Shown here: one piece after another, positions 1 through 7,291 of the stretch
Position numbering within the stretch: the first letter of the stretch is position 1
Layout of the letters: every line of letters starts with the position of its first letter
DNA from: Dehalococcoidia bacterium
Lineage (GTDB): Bacteria > Chloroflexota > Dehalococcoidia > GIF9 > AB-539-J10
Direction of reading: 5' to 3'
Assembly (NCBI GenBank): GCA_029857995.1
Contig: JAOUFZ010000005.1
Span: 1-25,081 of the forward strand
DNA: 25,081 nucleotides
Translations under genes and position numbers: made by a program
Notes under the pieces: model-generated
What the model was told of the DNA's origin: nothing
Databases searched by the model: none
Seen by the model: the letters and a program-made list of their open reading frames with translations, nothing else

Positions 1-480
1 GAAACGGGCGAGCTGGTATTCAAAGGCCCCAATGTCTTCCCGGGATACTGGGGGAAGCCGGAAGCAACCAAGGAAGTGTTGATGGAGGTCGAGGGCGAAA
101 CCTGGCTGCGCACTGGCGACCTGGCCAGAATGGATGAAGAGGGCTATTTCTACTTCTACGACAGGAAGAAAGACATGATCAAATACAAGGGTCTGCAAGT
201 ATTTGCCAGAGAGGTAGAGGAGGTAATCTGTTCTCATCCTCAAGTCAGGGAAGCCGGTGTCATCGGGGTCCCCGACCCCGAGGTTGGAGAGAGAGTTAAA
301 GCCATCGTCGTTCTGGAGTCGGAAGCCAGAGGGAAAGTGTCGGAAGAAGACATTACGAAGTATTGCGCTGGCAAGCTGGCTGGCTACATGGTACCCAAGA
401 TAATCGAGTTCAGGGGCGAGGTGCCCAAGACAGACATCGGCAAGGTATCACGCCGTGAATTGAGAGAGGAGGAACTGTAG
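1..480 (+). CDS. AMP-forming acyl-CoA synthetase/ligase, C-terminal part (5' end outside window)
   Basis: The frame is open from base 1 and ends at TAG 478-480, so this is the last ~159 residues of a ligase of ~500 aa or more. The visible part holds the TGDLA..DEEGYFYFYDRKKDMI hinge motif of the ANL (acyl/aryl-CoA ligase) superfamily and the following KYKGLQVFAREVEE segment. Near the end is PKTDIGKVSRREL, whose GK lysine is the C-terminal catalytic lysine of the adenylation half-reaction. These enzymes activate a carboxylic acid with ATP and then transfer it to CoA. The substrate pocket lies in the missing part, so fatty, aromatic or other acids are all possible. It sits one base from livG and probably shares its operon. 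An acid imported by the Liv-type transporter may be its substrate (inference). Confidence 0.93.
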   Translation, partial: ETGELVFKGPNVFPGYWGKPEATKEVLMEVEGETWLRTGDLARMDEEGYFYFYDRKKDMIKYKGLQVFAREVEEVICSHPQVREAGVIGVPDPEVGERVKAIVVLESEARGKVSEEDITKYCAGKLAGYMVPKIIEFRGEVPKTDIGKVSRRELREEEL

Positions 481-481
481 A

Positions 482-1252
482 ATGCCGCCATTTTTTGAAG
501 TAGAGAACCTGACCAAGCGTTTCGGCGGACTGGTTGCCGTCAACAATGTTAGCTTCCAAATAGGCAGGGACGAAATCGTGGGATTGATTGGGCCCAATGG
601 TTCCGGGAAGACTACCCTTGTGCGGTGCGTAATCGGCATATTTAAGCCCGAGTCCGGAAAAGTCCGGTTTAAGGGCGAAGACATAACCGGATGGCGTCCC
701 TGGAAAATCGTCCAGAGAGGGCTCGTAGGGACTTTCCAGGTAGTTAAGCCATTCCGCCGCCTCCCTGTTATTGCCAATGTCATGGTCGGTTGCCTGTGCC
801 CGCGGATAACCAAGGGAGGTGAATGGACCAAGACCACTGTGGTGAAAGCGCGGGACGCGCTGGAGTTCGTGGGCATCGCCGACCGGGCTCGTGAGCCAGC
901 CTCCACCTTGTCTCACGGAGACTTGAAACGGCTGGAGGTAGCCAGGGCCATTGCTACCGAGCCCGAATTCCTTATCCTCGATGAGCCCTTCGGGGGACTT
1001 AATCCTGCCGAAACAGACCTTGTGGCTAAATCCATGAAAAGATTGCACAAAGGAGGTCGGTTCGGCAGGCTTCATAGCGAAGGACCGGCTATGATGATAA
1101 TCGAGCACAAGCTCAGTGAGCTCATGAAAATAGTTGACCGGGTGATTGTCATCAATTATGGAGAAGTCATCGCCCAGGGTACCCCCCAGGAAGTAGTCAA
1201 AAACCCCGCCGTGATTGAAGCCTATACAGGCAAGGAGGTGCTAATTGCTTGA
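482..1252 (+). CDS. livG: Branched-chain amino acid-type ABC transporter ATP-binding protein LivG
   Basis: 256 aa, the usual length for LivG. Walker A is GPNGSGKTT at about residues 36-44. The signature region reads LSHGDLKRLEVARA instead of the canonical LSGGQ, which is common in LivG. Walker B is FLILDEPFGGLNP, and an H-loop (IIEHKL) follows near residue 205. It powers uptake of branched-chain amino acids or related acids with LivF, LivH, LivM and a binding protein. The ATG at 482 lies just after the ligase stop, with a GAGGAGG Shine-Dalgarno inside the ligase 3' end, so the two are probably cotranscribed. The 3' end overlaps livF by 8 bp. Confidence 0.95.
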   Translation: MPPFFEVENLTKRFGGLVAVNNVSFQIGRDEIVGLIGPNGSGKTTLVRCVIGIFKPESGKVRFKGEDITGWRPWKIVQRGLVGTFQVVKPFRRLPVIANVMVGCLCPRITKGGEWTKTTVVKARDALEFVGIADRAREPASTLSHGDLKRLEVARAIATEPEFLILDEPFGGLNPAETDLVAKSMKRLHKGGRFGRLHSEGPAMMIIEHKLSELMKIVDRVIVINYGEVIAQGTPQEVVKNPAVIEAYTGKEVLIA

Positions 1253-1994
1253 GGTAAAAAATGTAATTGTCCGCTACGATACAGCCACCATCCTGGATGA
1301 AGCCAGCCTGACGGTGGAAAAGGGGGAGCTGGTGGGGCTCGTCGGTCCCAATGGTGCTGGCAAGACCACTCTCCTCCGCGCCATCGCCGGTCTGATAAAC
1401 TGGGACAGGGAAGTCCTTAGAGGCACCCGGAAGTCAGATGTAACCTTTGAAGGCACCATAGAATTTGAAGGCGAAAGGATTGATAAGCTGACGGGAAACC
1501 AGATCGCCCAGAAGGGGCTCCAGCTTTGCCCGCAAATGGGCCGGCCTTTCGTGGAGATGACGGTCAGGGATAACCTCCTCGCCGGAGCCTACTTGTGTAA
1601 GAACCAGAAAGAGATCGATGAGAGCCTGGCCAAAGTTTATGAACTGTTTCCCAGACTGAAAGAGAGGGAGAAACAGATATCGGGGACTTTATCCGGTGGG
1701 GAACGGCAGATGCTGGCTGTTGGCCGCTCCCTCATGCGCCGGCCTAAATTCATGTTAGTCGATGAGCCGTCCAGCGGGCTGGCTCCAAAGATAAAGGATG
1801 ACCTGTTCAAGCGCGTGGAAGAGATTTACAAGGAACTGGGAGTGACCATACTCCTGGCTGAGCAGGATATCAGCTTTGCTTTTGCCCTCTCCAAGAGGAA
1901 CTATGTCATGTCCAGGGGACACATCATCGCCCAGGGAACAGCCGACGAATTGCTCAAGGACGAGACTATCAGGAAGACATACCTGGGCATGTAG
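1245..1994 (+). CDS. livF: Branched-chain amino acid-type ABC transporter ATP-binding protein LivF
   Basis: 249 aa. Walker A is GPNGAGKTT (about residues 34-42), the signature is LSGGERQMLAVGRSL and Walker B is FMLVDEPSSGLAP. The H-loop position reads AEQD rather than the more usual H, as is normal for LivF. Translation begins at TTG 1245-1247. It follows AAGGAGGTG (1232-1240) at good spacing and overlaps the end of livG by 8 bp, so the two ATPase subunits are translationally coupled. It pairs with LivG on the cytoplasmic face. The permease genes are not downstream but converge from the opposite strand. Confidence 0.95.
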   Translation: MLEVKNVIVRYDTATILDEASLTVEKGELVGLVGPNGAGKTTLLRAIAGLINWDREVLRGTRKSDVTFEGTIEFEGERIDKLTGNQIAQKGLQLCPQMGRPFVEMTVRDNLLAGAYLCKNQKEIDESLAKVYELFPRLKEREKQISGTLSGGERQMLAVGRSLMRRPKFMLVDEPSSGLAPKIKDDLFKRVEEIYKELGVTILLAEQDISFAFALSKRNYVMSRGHIIAQGTADELLKDETIRKTYLGM

Positions 1995-2208
1995 TAGCAC
2001 CCCGCGGATTCATAAATCGAATTTACGAGGGCTCCAAGAAGGCCCGTGCCAGTGCCAGGGCGGAGTTTACCCCCGCCGCTACAAAACCCAAATGTCAAAA
2101 TCCAGATGACAATTGAAATCCCAATGCTTAAATGCCAAAACTATTCCCTCTTCTAATTTGAGTTTTGAGCTTTCTCACTTGACATTGTTCAGGCTTCTGG
2201 TTTGTTTC

Positions 2209-2231
2209 GACATTTGAGCTTTGTCATTTGG
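2209..2231 (-). repeat. AT-rich repeat (CAAATGACAAAGCTCAAATG type)
   Basis: Reverse complement of the same short sequence found at 5495-5520 and 7971-7995. A looser relative lies just upstream at about 2155-2190. It always sits between genes, next to copies of the GGCAATCTC dyad repeat. Confidence 0.7.
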
Positions 2232-2252
2232 CATTGTTTAGAGTTTAGCCAA

Positions 2253-2290
2253 GGAGATTGCCACGCACCTTTCAGGTGCTCGCAACGACA
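2253..2290 (-). repeat. Dyad repeat, GGCAATCTC/TTGCGAG family
   Basis: Read on the minus strand: a GTCGTTGCGAG flank, a GCACCT-GAA-AGGTGC hairpin, then GTGGCAATCTC. It has the same core hairpin as the copies at 5017-5052 and 5447-5482. Confidence 0.85.
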
Positions 2291-2375
2291 AAAAAGTAAG
2301 GTGCTGGCAATGACAAGTGGAGCGTCGTCGCTAGGCACTCGGCCACTCTATCATCGCGAGTCTGTCACCCCTCAT

Positions 2376-2409
2376 GTCATTGCGAGCAGCGTAGCGACGA
2401 AGCAATCTC
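2376..2409 (+). repeat. Dyad repeat, GGCAATCTC/TTGCGAG family
   Basis: GTCATTGCGAG flank, a variant centre (CAGCGTAGCGACGA), and an AGCAATCTC end. Here the 3' flank is the GAAGCAATCTC variant rather than GTGGCAATCTC. Confidence 0.8.
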
Positions 2410-2426
2410 AGTGGGGGGAAACCAAA

Positions 2427-2533
2427 AAATCAGAGGTCAAAAATCAAAATGACAAACCAAAGCGAAAAAATGTAGTGCGAGGCTTTAGCCTCGCGCGAGG
2501 GCAGGATTGCACGACGTTAAAAGGTCGCACTAC
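2427..2533 (+). repeat. Composite repeat copy 1: AT-rich arm plus 62-bp dyad
   Basis: An AT-rich arm (TCAAAAATCAAAATGACAAA, then CCAAAG) leads into a 62-bp unit at 2472-2533. The unit begins GTAGTGCGA and ends TCGCACTAC, a perfect 9-bp terminal inverted repeat. An internal hairpin CGAGGCTTTAGCCTCG lies near its left end. The inverted second copy at 8711-8820 matches the 62-bp part at 54 of 62 positions without gaps, and also matches most of the AT-rich arm. Confidence 0.85.
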
Positions 2534-2613
2534 GATTGCGTTTGGGATTTGGTCACTGAGGTTCTTCGCCTCGACAAATGAGTTTTGGAGGAGGAAACTA
2601 GAGGTGACGCCTT

Positions 2614-3666
2614 CTAGCGCAGAGAGGCACTACAGGCCCGGCATTCCTTACGCCAGGCGGCATTAGCCAGCTTACAGCGAGGACATTCGCGCTCGATCTT
2701 ATCCCGTATCCACACAGCGACGCCCTCAGGCATGAATATCAGCACCAGTATCACGATAACGGACATAATAAGTATCTGGTTCTGGCCGAGAAAGTTTTGG
2801 CCCGCCTGACCCGCAAACTGCAGAAGAGTCTGCAGGGTGTAGACGCCGACGACCGGTCCGTAGATGCTGACGATACCACCGAATACCACGTATATTATTG
2901 CCCGGAAGGACATCGTCATGGAGAGGTAGGAAATGCTGACCGTCCCCAAGACATGGGCATACAGGGCGCCAGCCAGACCAGCGAAAAAGCCGCCGATGAC
3001 AAAAGCCAGTATCTTGTAGTTTATGGTGTTTATTCCCGAGGCGCGGGCGGCAATCTCGTCCTCCCTGATGGCATGGAAGATAAGACCGGTCCTGATGTAC
3101 TTGCTGCCGGCATCGGTAAGCTTCCACATTATGAGCACCGATACCGTCATCACTATCAGGCATATATAATACTCACCTACATGGCTGCCCGCGAGGGGAG
3201 GAATACCGGGTATGCCGAATTCACCGCCGGTCCAGTCCTTGAAAGCCATGACCAGTCCCAGCAACATGAGAGGAAACGCCATTGTCAGCAGTGACAGGTA
3301 AGGCCCCCTCAGACGCAGAGCCGGAATGCATGTGACCACCCCGATACCGACAGCGACCAGAGTCCCTATTGGTATGGTTGCCCACGGTTGCAGGTCGAAA
3401 TACTTGTGCAACAGTGCCACAGTATAGGCACTCACGCCGAAGAACAGGGCATGCCCGAAGTTGACCTGGCCGCTGTAGCCGGACAGAAGGTCCCAGCTAA
3501 CGGCAAAGATAACGAGTAAGCTGCTGGTGGTAAGAACGAACAGAGTGTACTTTGAATCATTAATCAGCGGGATGATAAACAGGACTATGAAGAAAACAAT
3601 GGCGATAATCCGCCCGGGGACAGGCAGCACGCCGAACCGGAAATCCTTGAACAGCCGTCTCAACAA
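2614..3666 (-). CDS. livM: Branched-chain amino acid-type ABC transporter permease LivM with C-terminal zinc-ribbon-like tail
   Basis: 350 aa with about nine hydrophobic segments and the LivM-type core, including the SGYSGQVNFGHALFFGVSAY stretch and the EDEIAARASGIN cytoplasmic loop. It forms the membrane channel with LivH. The start is TTG 3664-3666, two bases after the livH stop, with GGAG about ten bases upstream inside the livH end. The last ~23 residues form a Cys-x2-Cys-x10-Cys-x2-Cys pattern (C328, C331, C342, C345). This looks like a zinc ribbon added after the last membrane segment and is not a standard part of LivM. Confidence 0.94.
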   Translation of the reverse strand: MLRRLFKDFRFGVLPVPGRIIAIVFFIVLFIIPLINDSKYTLFVLTTSSLLVIFAVSWDLLSGYSGQVNFGHALFFGVSAYTVALLHKYFDLQPWATIPIGTLVAVGIGVVTCIPALRLRGPYLSLLTMAFPLMLLGLVMAFKDWTGGEFGIPGIPPLAGSHVGEYYICLIVMTVSVLIMWKLTDAGSKYIRTGLIFHAIREDEIAARASGINTINYKILAFVIGGFFAGLAGALYAHVLGTVSISYLSMTMSFRAIIYVVFGGIVSIYGPVVGVYTLQTLLQFAGQAGQNFLGQNQILIMSVIVILVLIFMPEGVAVWIRDKIERECPRCKLANAAWRKECRACSASLR

Positions 3667-3667
3667 T

Positions 3668-4540
3668 TTACAGTCTCTCCTCTTCGAACATTACGCCGAA
3701 CAGACCTCCCGGCCTCACTATGAGCACGATGACCATGGCCAGTATGGCAAATACCACCTTCAGGTAAGCGCGCTCTGGCATCAGGATTGCGACCGATACC
3801 TCGACCAGTGCGATAATGAAAGCACCAATGATAGCCCCCTTGATACTTCCCAGTCCCCCCAGGACAACGATTACCAGGACCATGACCAGCGGCCCTGCCC
3901 ACATGGCCGGATGTATTGTCCATATAGGTGCCACCACTACAGCCGCAACCGTCGCCAGAAATGTTGCTATCCCCATGGTTATCATCAGCGTCCTGGGCAC
4001 GCTTATCCCCATCAGGGTAGCGACTTCGGCATCCTGTGCCGTCGCCCTGAGGGCGATCCCGAGCTTTGTCCTGGCCAGAATCAGCCACACGGCGACAATG
4101 ACCGCCACCACTACGCCCAGCACCAGCAGATGCTGATTGAGGACGCTGACCCCGAGTATATCCGTGAATCCGGGAATGAGGGAGGGGATCGACCAATAAA
4201 GAGACGAGAAAACGGCCGTCATGGACTCCTGGAAGACCAAAACTATGGCTACCGTCATCAGCAGTACGGCCGCATGGTGCTCGCGTATGGGGTTGATAAG
4301 GAACCGGTAGGCCAGAATGCCCACCAAGGTAACGGCGGGCACAGTTATAACTATTGCCGGCGCCGCGCCCAGTCCGAGTCTGCGTATGAAATAATACAGG
4401 CCGTAGGCTCCCAGCATGAAAAATCCGGTATGGGCCATGTTAATGACACGGGCGTTGCCGAAGATGAGAGAGAAACCTACCGCCAGGAGGGCATATACAC
4501 CTCCCGTTACCAGCGTCCCGATTATGATTTGCTCAATCAT
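3668..4540 (-). CDS. livH: Branched-chain amino acid-type ABC transporter permease LivH
   Basis: About 290 aa from ATG 4538-4540. The N-terminus MIEQIIIGTLVTGGVYALLA is the usual LivH opening. A GTG at 4559-4561 would add seven residues with no ribosome site of its own, so the ATG is preferred. Multiple membrane segments follow, with the conserved ALRATAQDAEVATLMGI loop that contacts the ATPases and a GGLGSIKGAIIGAF stretch near the end. It is cotranscribed with livM (1 bp gap). A promoter lies at 4762-4791, leaving a ~190-nt leader that contains a dyad repeat. Confidence 0.94.
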   Translation of the reverse strand: MIEQIIIGTLVTGGVYALLAVGFSLIFGNARVINMAHTGFFMLGAYGLYYFIRRLGLGAAPAIVITVPAVTLVGILAYRFLINPIREHHAAVLLMTVAIVLVFQESMTAVFSSLYWSIPSLIPGFTDILGVSVLNQHLLVLGVVVAVIVAVWLILARTKLGIALRATAQDAEVATLMGISVPRTLMITMGIATFLATVAAVVVAPIWTIHPAMWAGPLVMVLVIVVLGGLGSIKGAIIGAFIIALVEVSVAILMPERAYLKVVFAILAMVIVLIVRPGGLFGVMFEEERL

Positions 4541-4566
4541 GGCGTTTCTAGCCCCTCGCACTTGCT

Positions 4567-4644
4567 GTCATTGCGAGCGAAGCGCGGCAATCTCACATCG
4601 GCACCCAGATTGCTTCGGCTGGCTGGAGCCAGCCTCGCAATGAC
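4567..4644. repeat. Paired (head-to-head) copies of the dyad repeat
   Basis: GTCATTGCGAGCGAAGCGCG then GCAATCTC, followed by a ~15-bp gap and the reverse-oriented arm AGATTGCTTCGGC..CTCGCAATGAC. The whole 78 bp is an imperfect long palindrome within the livH leader. Confidence 0.85.
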
Positions 4645-4664
4645 GGAGGGGGAGTCCAGAACAA

Positions 4665-4683
4665 GGCGGGGACAAACCCCGCC
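4665..4683. repeat. Perfect hairpin GGCGGGG-ACAAA-CCCCGCC
   Basis: Seven-base-pair GC stem with a five-base loop, followed by GCTACA. A related but imperfect copy lies at about 2059-2083, and a similar GGGGCGAG..TTGTCCC sequence starts near 8122. No T-run follows on either strand, so it is read as an interspersed dyad rather than a terminator. Confidence 0.6.
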
Positions 4684-4756
4684 GCTACACTGTCTGATTC
4701 TGACCTTCCGTTCCAAACCAACCACTCTACAAACCCTTCGCCTTCCTTGCAATTGT

Positions 4757-4791
4757 CGGATAATATATAATATCCGTCCGCACCCTGTCAA
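4757..4791 (-). promoter_or_regulatory. Promoter of livH-livM with overlapping dyad
   Basis: On the minus strand TTGACA (4786-4791) is followed 18 bases on by TATATT (4762-4767), or 16 bases on by TATATA. An inverted repeat CGGATA-N8-TATCCG (4757-4776) covers the -10 region and could be an operator. No matching regulator gene is adjacent. Confidence 0.6.
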
Positions 4792-4867
4792 GGTTTTTTC
4801 GATTTCCCCCAAATTTTCGACAGTTTTGCTCCACTTCCTCTCGTTGTTGCGAACCCTTCCCCCTGTT

Positions 4868-4952
4868 GTCGTTGCGAGCCCCGACTTGTCGGGGCGTGGC
4901 AATCTCCTGTCCCCACCGAGATTGCTTCGGCACTATCGTGCCTCGCAAAGAC
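4868..4952. repeat. Paired copies of the dyad repeat with a GCCCCGAC hairpin
   Basis: GTCGTTGCGAG, then GCCCCGAC-TT-GTCGGGGC, then GTGGCAATCTC, followed by a reverse-oriented arm GAGATTGCTTCGGCACTATCG..CTCGCAAAGAC. The central hairpin differs in sequence from the other copies but still pairs perfectly. Confidence 0.85.
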
Positions 4953-5016
4953 AGGGAGGGAAGGGATCCCTGCAAAGACAGAGGGGGAAGTACGTCGCAC
5001 GCACATGGAGGAAGGT

Positions 5017-5052
5017 GTCATTGCGAGCACCTGAAAGGTGCGTGGGAATCTC
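5017..5052 (+). repeat. Dyad repeat with GCACCT-GAA-AGGTGC core
   Basis: The end of this copy abuts the TGA (5051-5053) of the GIY-YIG gene, so repeat and gene 3' end touch. Confidence 0.85.
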
Positions 5053-5347
5053 ATAATTCATCATACAAATCACGCCATTCTTTGTTGGTACTATTAACTA
5101 ACTGAACCTTCTTCTGCCTTGAGCCAGCCTTTATCTGCTTCTCCCTCAAAATGGCATTTTCTATGTCCTCAAGGACCCCGTAATATACAAGTTTTACAAT
5201 GTTGTATTTCTTGGTGAATCCATTAACCAGCTTTTCTTTGTGCTCGTAGATTCTTCTTATTAAATCGTTGGTGACACCCACGTAAAGCACGGTATTCCTT
5301 ACGTTGGTCATTATGTAGACGTAGTATTGCTTACTCACCCAAGACAT
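5051..5347 (-). CDS. Small GIY-YIG nuclease-domain protein
   Basis: 98 aa from ATG 5345-5347. The open frame continues upstream only through repeat DNA, so the internal ATG just before SWVSKQYYVYIMTN is the sensible start. The sequence has the GIY-YIG signature as YYVYI and LYVGVTNDLIRRIYEHK, with the conserved Arg and Glu-His-Lys. It has the usual length of the stand-alone YhbQ/UPF0213-like group. Catalytic activity and role are not established for most members, and DNA repair or nuclease functions are guesses. No good ribosome site is visible. It is flanked on both sides by dyad repeats, so it may have moved with them or simply be an isolated gene in a repeat-rich gap. Confidence 0.85.
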   Translation of the reverse strand: MSWVSKQYYVYIMTNVRNTVLYVGVTNDLIRRIYEHKEKLVNGFTKKYNIVKLVYYGVLEDIENAILREKQIKAGSRQKKVQLVNSTNKEWRDLYDEL

Positions 5348-5354
5348 TATACAA

Positions 5355-5413
5355 GAGATTGCTTCGTCGCCTTCGGCTCCTCGCAAAGACAGACGGGGCA
5401 CCCTCGCAATGAC
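5355..5413 (-). repeat. Dyad repeat (reverse) plus a trailing half copy
   Basis: GAGATTGCTTCG..CTCGCAAAGAC at 5355-5390, followed by a lone CTCGCAATGAC arm at 5403-5413. It lies immediately upstream of the GIY-YIG start. Confidence 0.8.
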
Positions 5414-5446
5414 ACTCCACTTATCATTGTACGCCCCACCTTTATT

Positions 5447-5482
5447 GTCATTGCGAGCACCTGAAAGGTGCGTGGCAATCCC
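5447..5482 (+). repeat. Dyad repeat with GCACCT-GAA-AGGTGC core
   Basis: GTCATTGCGAG, perfect six-pair hairpin, GTGGCAATCCC. Almost identical to 5017-5052. Confidence 0.85.
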
Positions 5483-5494
5483 ATTGGCCAAATT

Positions 5495-5520
5495 CCAAAT
5501 GACAAAGCTCAAATGTCAAA
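5495..5520 (+). repeat. AT-rich repeat (CAAATGACAAAGCTCAAATG type)
   Basis: Same sequence as 7971-7995 and the reverse of 2209-2231. Confidence 0.7.
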
Positions 5521-5548
5521 AGAACCCGTTCGCGTTGTCCCCTTAGCG

Positions 5549-5584
5549 GAGATTGCTTCGGGGCCTTCGGGTCCTCGCAACGAC
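5549..5584 (-). repeat. Dyad repeat (reverse)
   Basis: GAGATTGCTTCG, core GGGCCTTCGGGTC, CTCGCAACGAC. It lies downstream of the binding-protein gene, beyond its terminator. Confidence 0.8.
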
Positions 5585-5624
5585 GAAAAGGAAGAGAACC
5601 TCGCGAAGACAGGAATTGGCCCCC

Positions 5625-5662
5625 AAAAAAGAGTAGTGACCCCGGGTTTGACCCGGGGTCAC
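5625..5662 (-). terminator. Intrinsic terminator of the binding-protein gene
   Basis: A perfect 11-bp stem GTGACCCCGGG / CCCGGGGTCAC with a five-base loop (5636-5662). On the minus strand it is followed by TACTC and then six T (5630-5625). It lies 45 bp past the stop of the LivK-type gene, the expected position and orientation. Confidence 0.75.
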
Positions 5663-5707
5663 CACCGTGCCTGGTACATTCAGGCTACTGACTTCGCTCA
5701 GGTTGCT

Positions 5708-7291
5708 CTATGCGTAGGGGTCCCAAGGAATGTTGAGCATATTTCCTATCGTCAGAATGTACTTCGTTGTGCCGTCGTACTGGAAGCTCCAGTCGCCGTA
5801 CTGGTCAACCAGGGCAGGATTAGGGCCGAGGTTTATGGGCCAGATGCCCACCTTCACGCCTTCTCCATCAACCAGTTGCCACTGGGAGCCAGCGCCGGTT
5901 TGATAACCAGGACCATAGACTGTGTCATGAGCAATGTGCGGTTGTTGAACACCGGAGAGAAACCCGCACTGCCACTCAGCCTGGTTATAAGTCTTGCCAT
6001 AGCTAGCAAGGTCATACAATTCTGCGACCTGCGCCGCGCTGAGTGCGTATAGCTGACCGTCTTCAATCGTGATGTCTGGCATCGGGTAATAGGCGGTCTT
6101 GACGGCACCCGTGCCGCCCGTAAAGGCGTTGTCCGGGTCTTCCAGCCAGGGAATGAGGACTTCAGGGTCAAGTGACCCTGTTTCCTCCATGGCAAGGGTC
6201 ACGGACAGGATGGCATCGTAGGTAGCCGCAGTATAGACCGGGTAACGATCGAATCTGTCTAAGTATTCGTTGAAGAATGCGACGGTCTTCGGGGTGGTGA
6301 CGATGCCCACCGGGTAGGTGTCCAGCAGGATTTCACCCTCGCAGGCGCCATCGGTATTGTCCCAGTGAATGAGCTGCTGGGCGGGCACGTTGATGCCTAC
6401 GGTCACAGCCGGTATTCCCAGGTCGGCTTTGGTGGTGGAATAGACAGCGCCAACCGAGCCGGAAAACGAGGTGAAAATCATGTGAGGATTCAGGGCCTTT
6501 ATAGCATTCATCTCCGTGGTAATGTCGGCTGCTGTCGGAGAAACCAGCGTTGTGCCGGTAACAGTGTAGCCTAACAATGGTAGATATGCTTGGGCAGCCA
6601 ACACCATTCCCGCACACCATGCCGCATCCTCCATCATTATGTGAGCCCTCAGCTTGCCACCTTCCGCAAGGCTAACTTTAAAGTCGTCCTTCACGTAAGC
6701 TGCGTTGGCTGTCTCTGTGCCTGCGAGTGTCGCCTTGAGGATGCTGCCGATTGTGGCCGTCATCTTGAGACAGCTCTTGACCAGGAAGGTCTCATTGTAG
6801 GGGGTGGACTTGAACCAGTACTTGTATGTGTCATAATCGGTGACCACGCTGAACTGCAGAGACCCGGTGGCGGCACCGCAGTTCATGAAGATCTTCTGGG
6901 CGTCGATAGCCACGTCACGGTAGACGGAGAGGACCTCTGTTCGGAAACCGCCGATAACAAAGTCCACGTCGTCTATGACAGCCAGGAGATTTGCCGTGCC
7001 GGTACTGCCGTCCTCGCCTTCGGTGGCTTCTTTGGTTTCCACCTTGACCAGCTTAATATCATACATCGTGCCATCGACGTCAACTCCGCCGGCGGCGTTG
7101 ATCTCGTCAGCTGCCATGGTGGCGCCATCCCAGTGGTTCTGACCCTGCAGGTCAGTCATCGGCCCGGCTACGGCGATCGTGATAAAATTCTCTTCTTCTT
7201 CTTCTTCTTCTTGTTCACCACCGTTGCAGCCAGGCAGGACCAACCCTAGCACCAGCAGAGCCGCGATAATCAGGAAAAGTGTCTTTTTCAA
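5708..7291 (-). CDS. LivK-type ABC transporter substrate-binding lipoprotein
   Basis: 527 aa. A lipoprotein signal peptide occupies residues 1-22: MKK, a hydrophobic core, then LVLPGC with the lipidated Cys at 22. A run of eight glutamates in a (GAA/GAG)n tract follows, and then the mature domain. ITIAVAGPMTDLQGQNHWDG, ADEINAAGGV and YDIKLVKVETK are typical of the periplasmic binding protein family that includes LivJ and amide/urea-binding proteins. It is longer than the usual ~400 aa, with extra sequence in the C-terminal lobe. Start is TTG 7289-7291 with AGGAGG eight bases upstream. An ATG five bases earlier meets a stop after two codons. It probably delivers the ligand to LivHMGF. The ligand cannot be read from sequence. 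Confidence 0.93.
   Translation of the reverse strand: MKKTLFLIIAALLVLGLVLPGCNGGEQEEEEEEENFITIAVAGPMTDLQGQNHWDGATMAADEINAAGGVDVDGTMYDIKLVKVETKEATEGEDGSTGTANLLAVIDDVDFVIGGFRTEVLSVYRDVAIDAQKIFMNCGAATGSLQFSVVTDYDTYKYWFKSTPYNETFLVKSCLKMTATIGSILKATLAGTETANAAYVKDDFKVSLAEGGKLRAHIMMEDAAWCAGMVLAAQAYLPLLGYTVTGTTLVSPTAADITTEMNAIKALNPHMIFTSFSGSVGAVYSTTKADLGIPAVTVGINVPAQQLIHWDNTDGACEGEILLDTYPVGIVTTPKTVAFFNEYLDRFDRYPVYTAATYDAILSVTLAMEETGSLDPEVLIPWLEDPDNAFTGGTGAVKTAYYPMPDITIEDGQLYALSAAQVAELYDLASYGKTYNQAEWQCGFLSGVQQPHIAHDTVYGPGYQTGAGSQWQLVDGEGVKVGIWPINLGPNPALVDQYGDWSFQYDGTTKYILTIGNMLNIPWDPYA
7188..7216 (-). repeat. (GAA)n trinucleotide tract coding poly-glutamate
   Basis: About nine TTC/GAA units encode the acidic linker just after the lipidated cysteine of the binding protein. 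It is a simple-sequence tract that could change length in frame. Confidence 0.7.

Larger units (their letters stand above)
1995..2613. other. Convergent intergenic region filled with small repeats
   Basis: About 620 bp between the facing ends of livF and livM. No convincing gene was found. It holds degraded hairpin sequence (2058-2084), a copy of the CAAATGACAAAGCTCAAATG repeat (2209-2231), two copies of the TTGCGAG/GGCAATCTC dyad repeat (2253-2290 and 2376-2409), and a ~107-bp composite repeat ending in a 62-bp dyad (2427-2533). No clear intrinsic terminator was seen for either gene. Confidence 0.7.

Noticed and set aside
410..1108. Minus-strand open frames opposite livG
   Set aside because: Shadows of a certain ATPase gene with no ribosome site and no family match.
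3527..5056. 509-codon plus-strand open frame opposite livM/livH
   Set aside because: Antisense to two clear permease genes. Its composition is biased (His, Gln, Arg), and it continues through dyad repeats.
4567..5584. CRISPR array
   Set aside because: Repeats are palindromic, occur in both orientations and have irregular spacing without unique equal-length spacers.
6590..7249. 219-codon plus-strand frame opposite the binding-protein gene
   Set aside because: Antisense shadow. Its poly-Phe run is just the reverse of the GAA tract.
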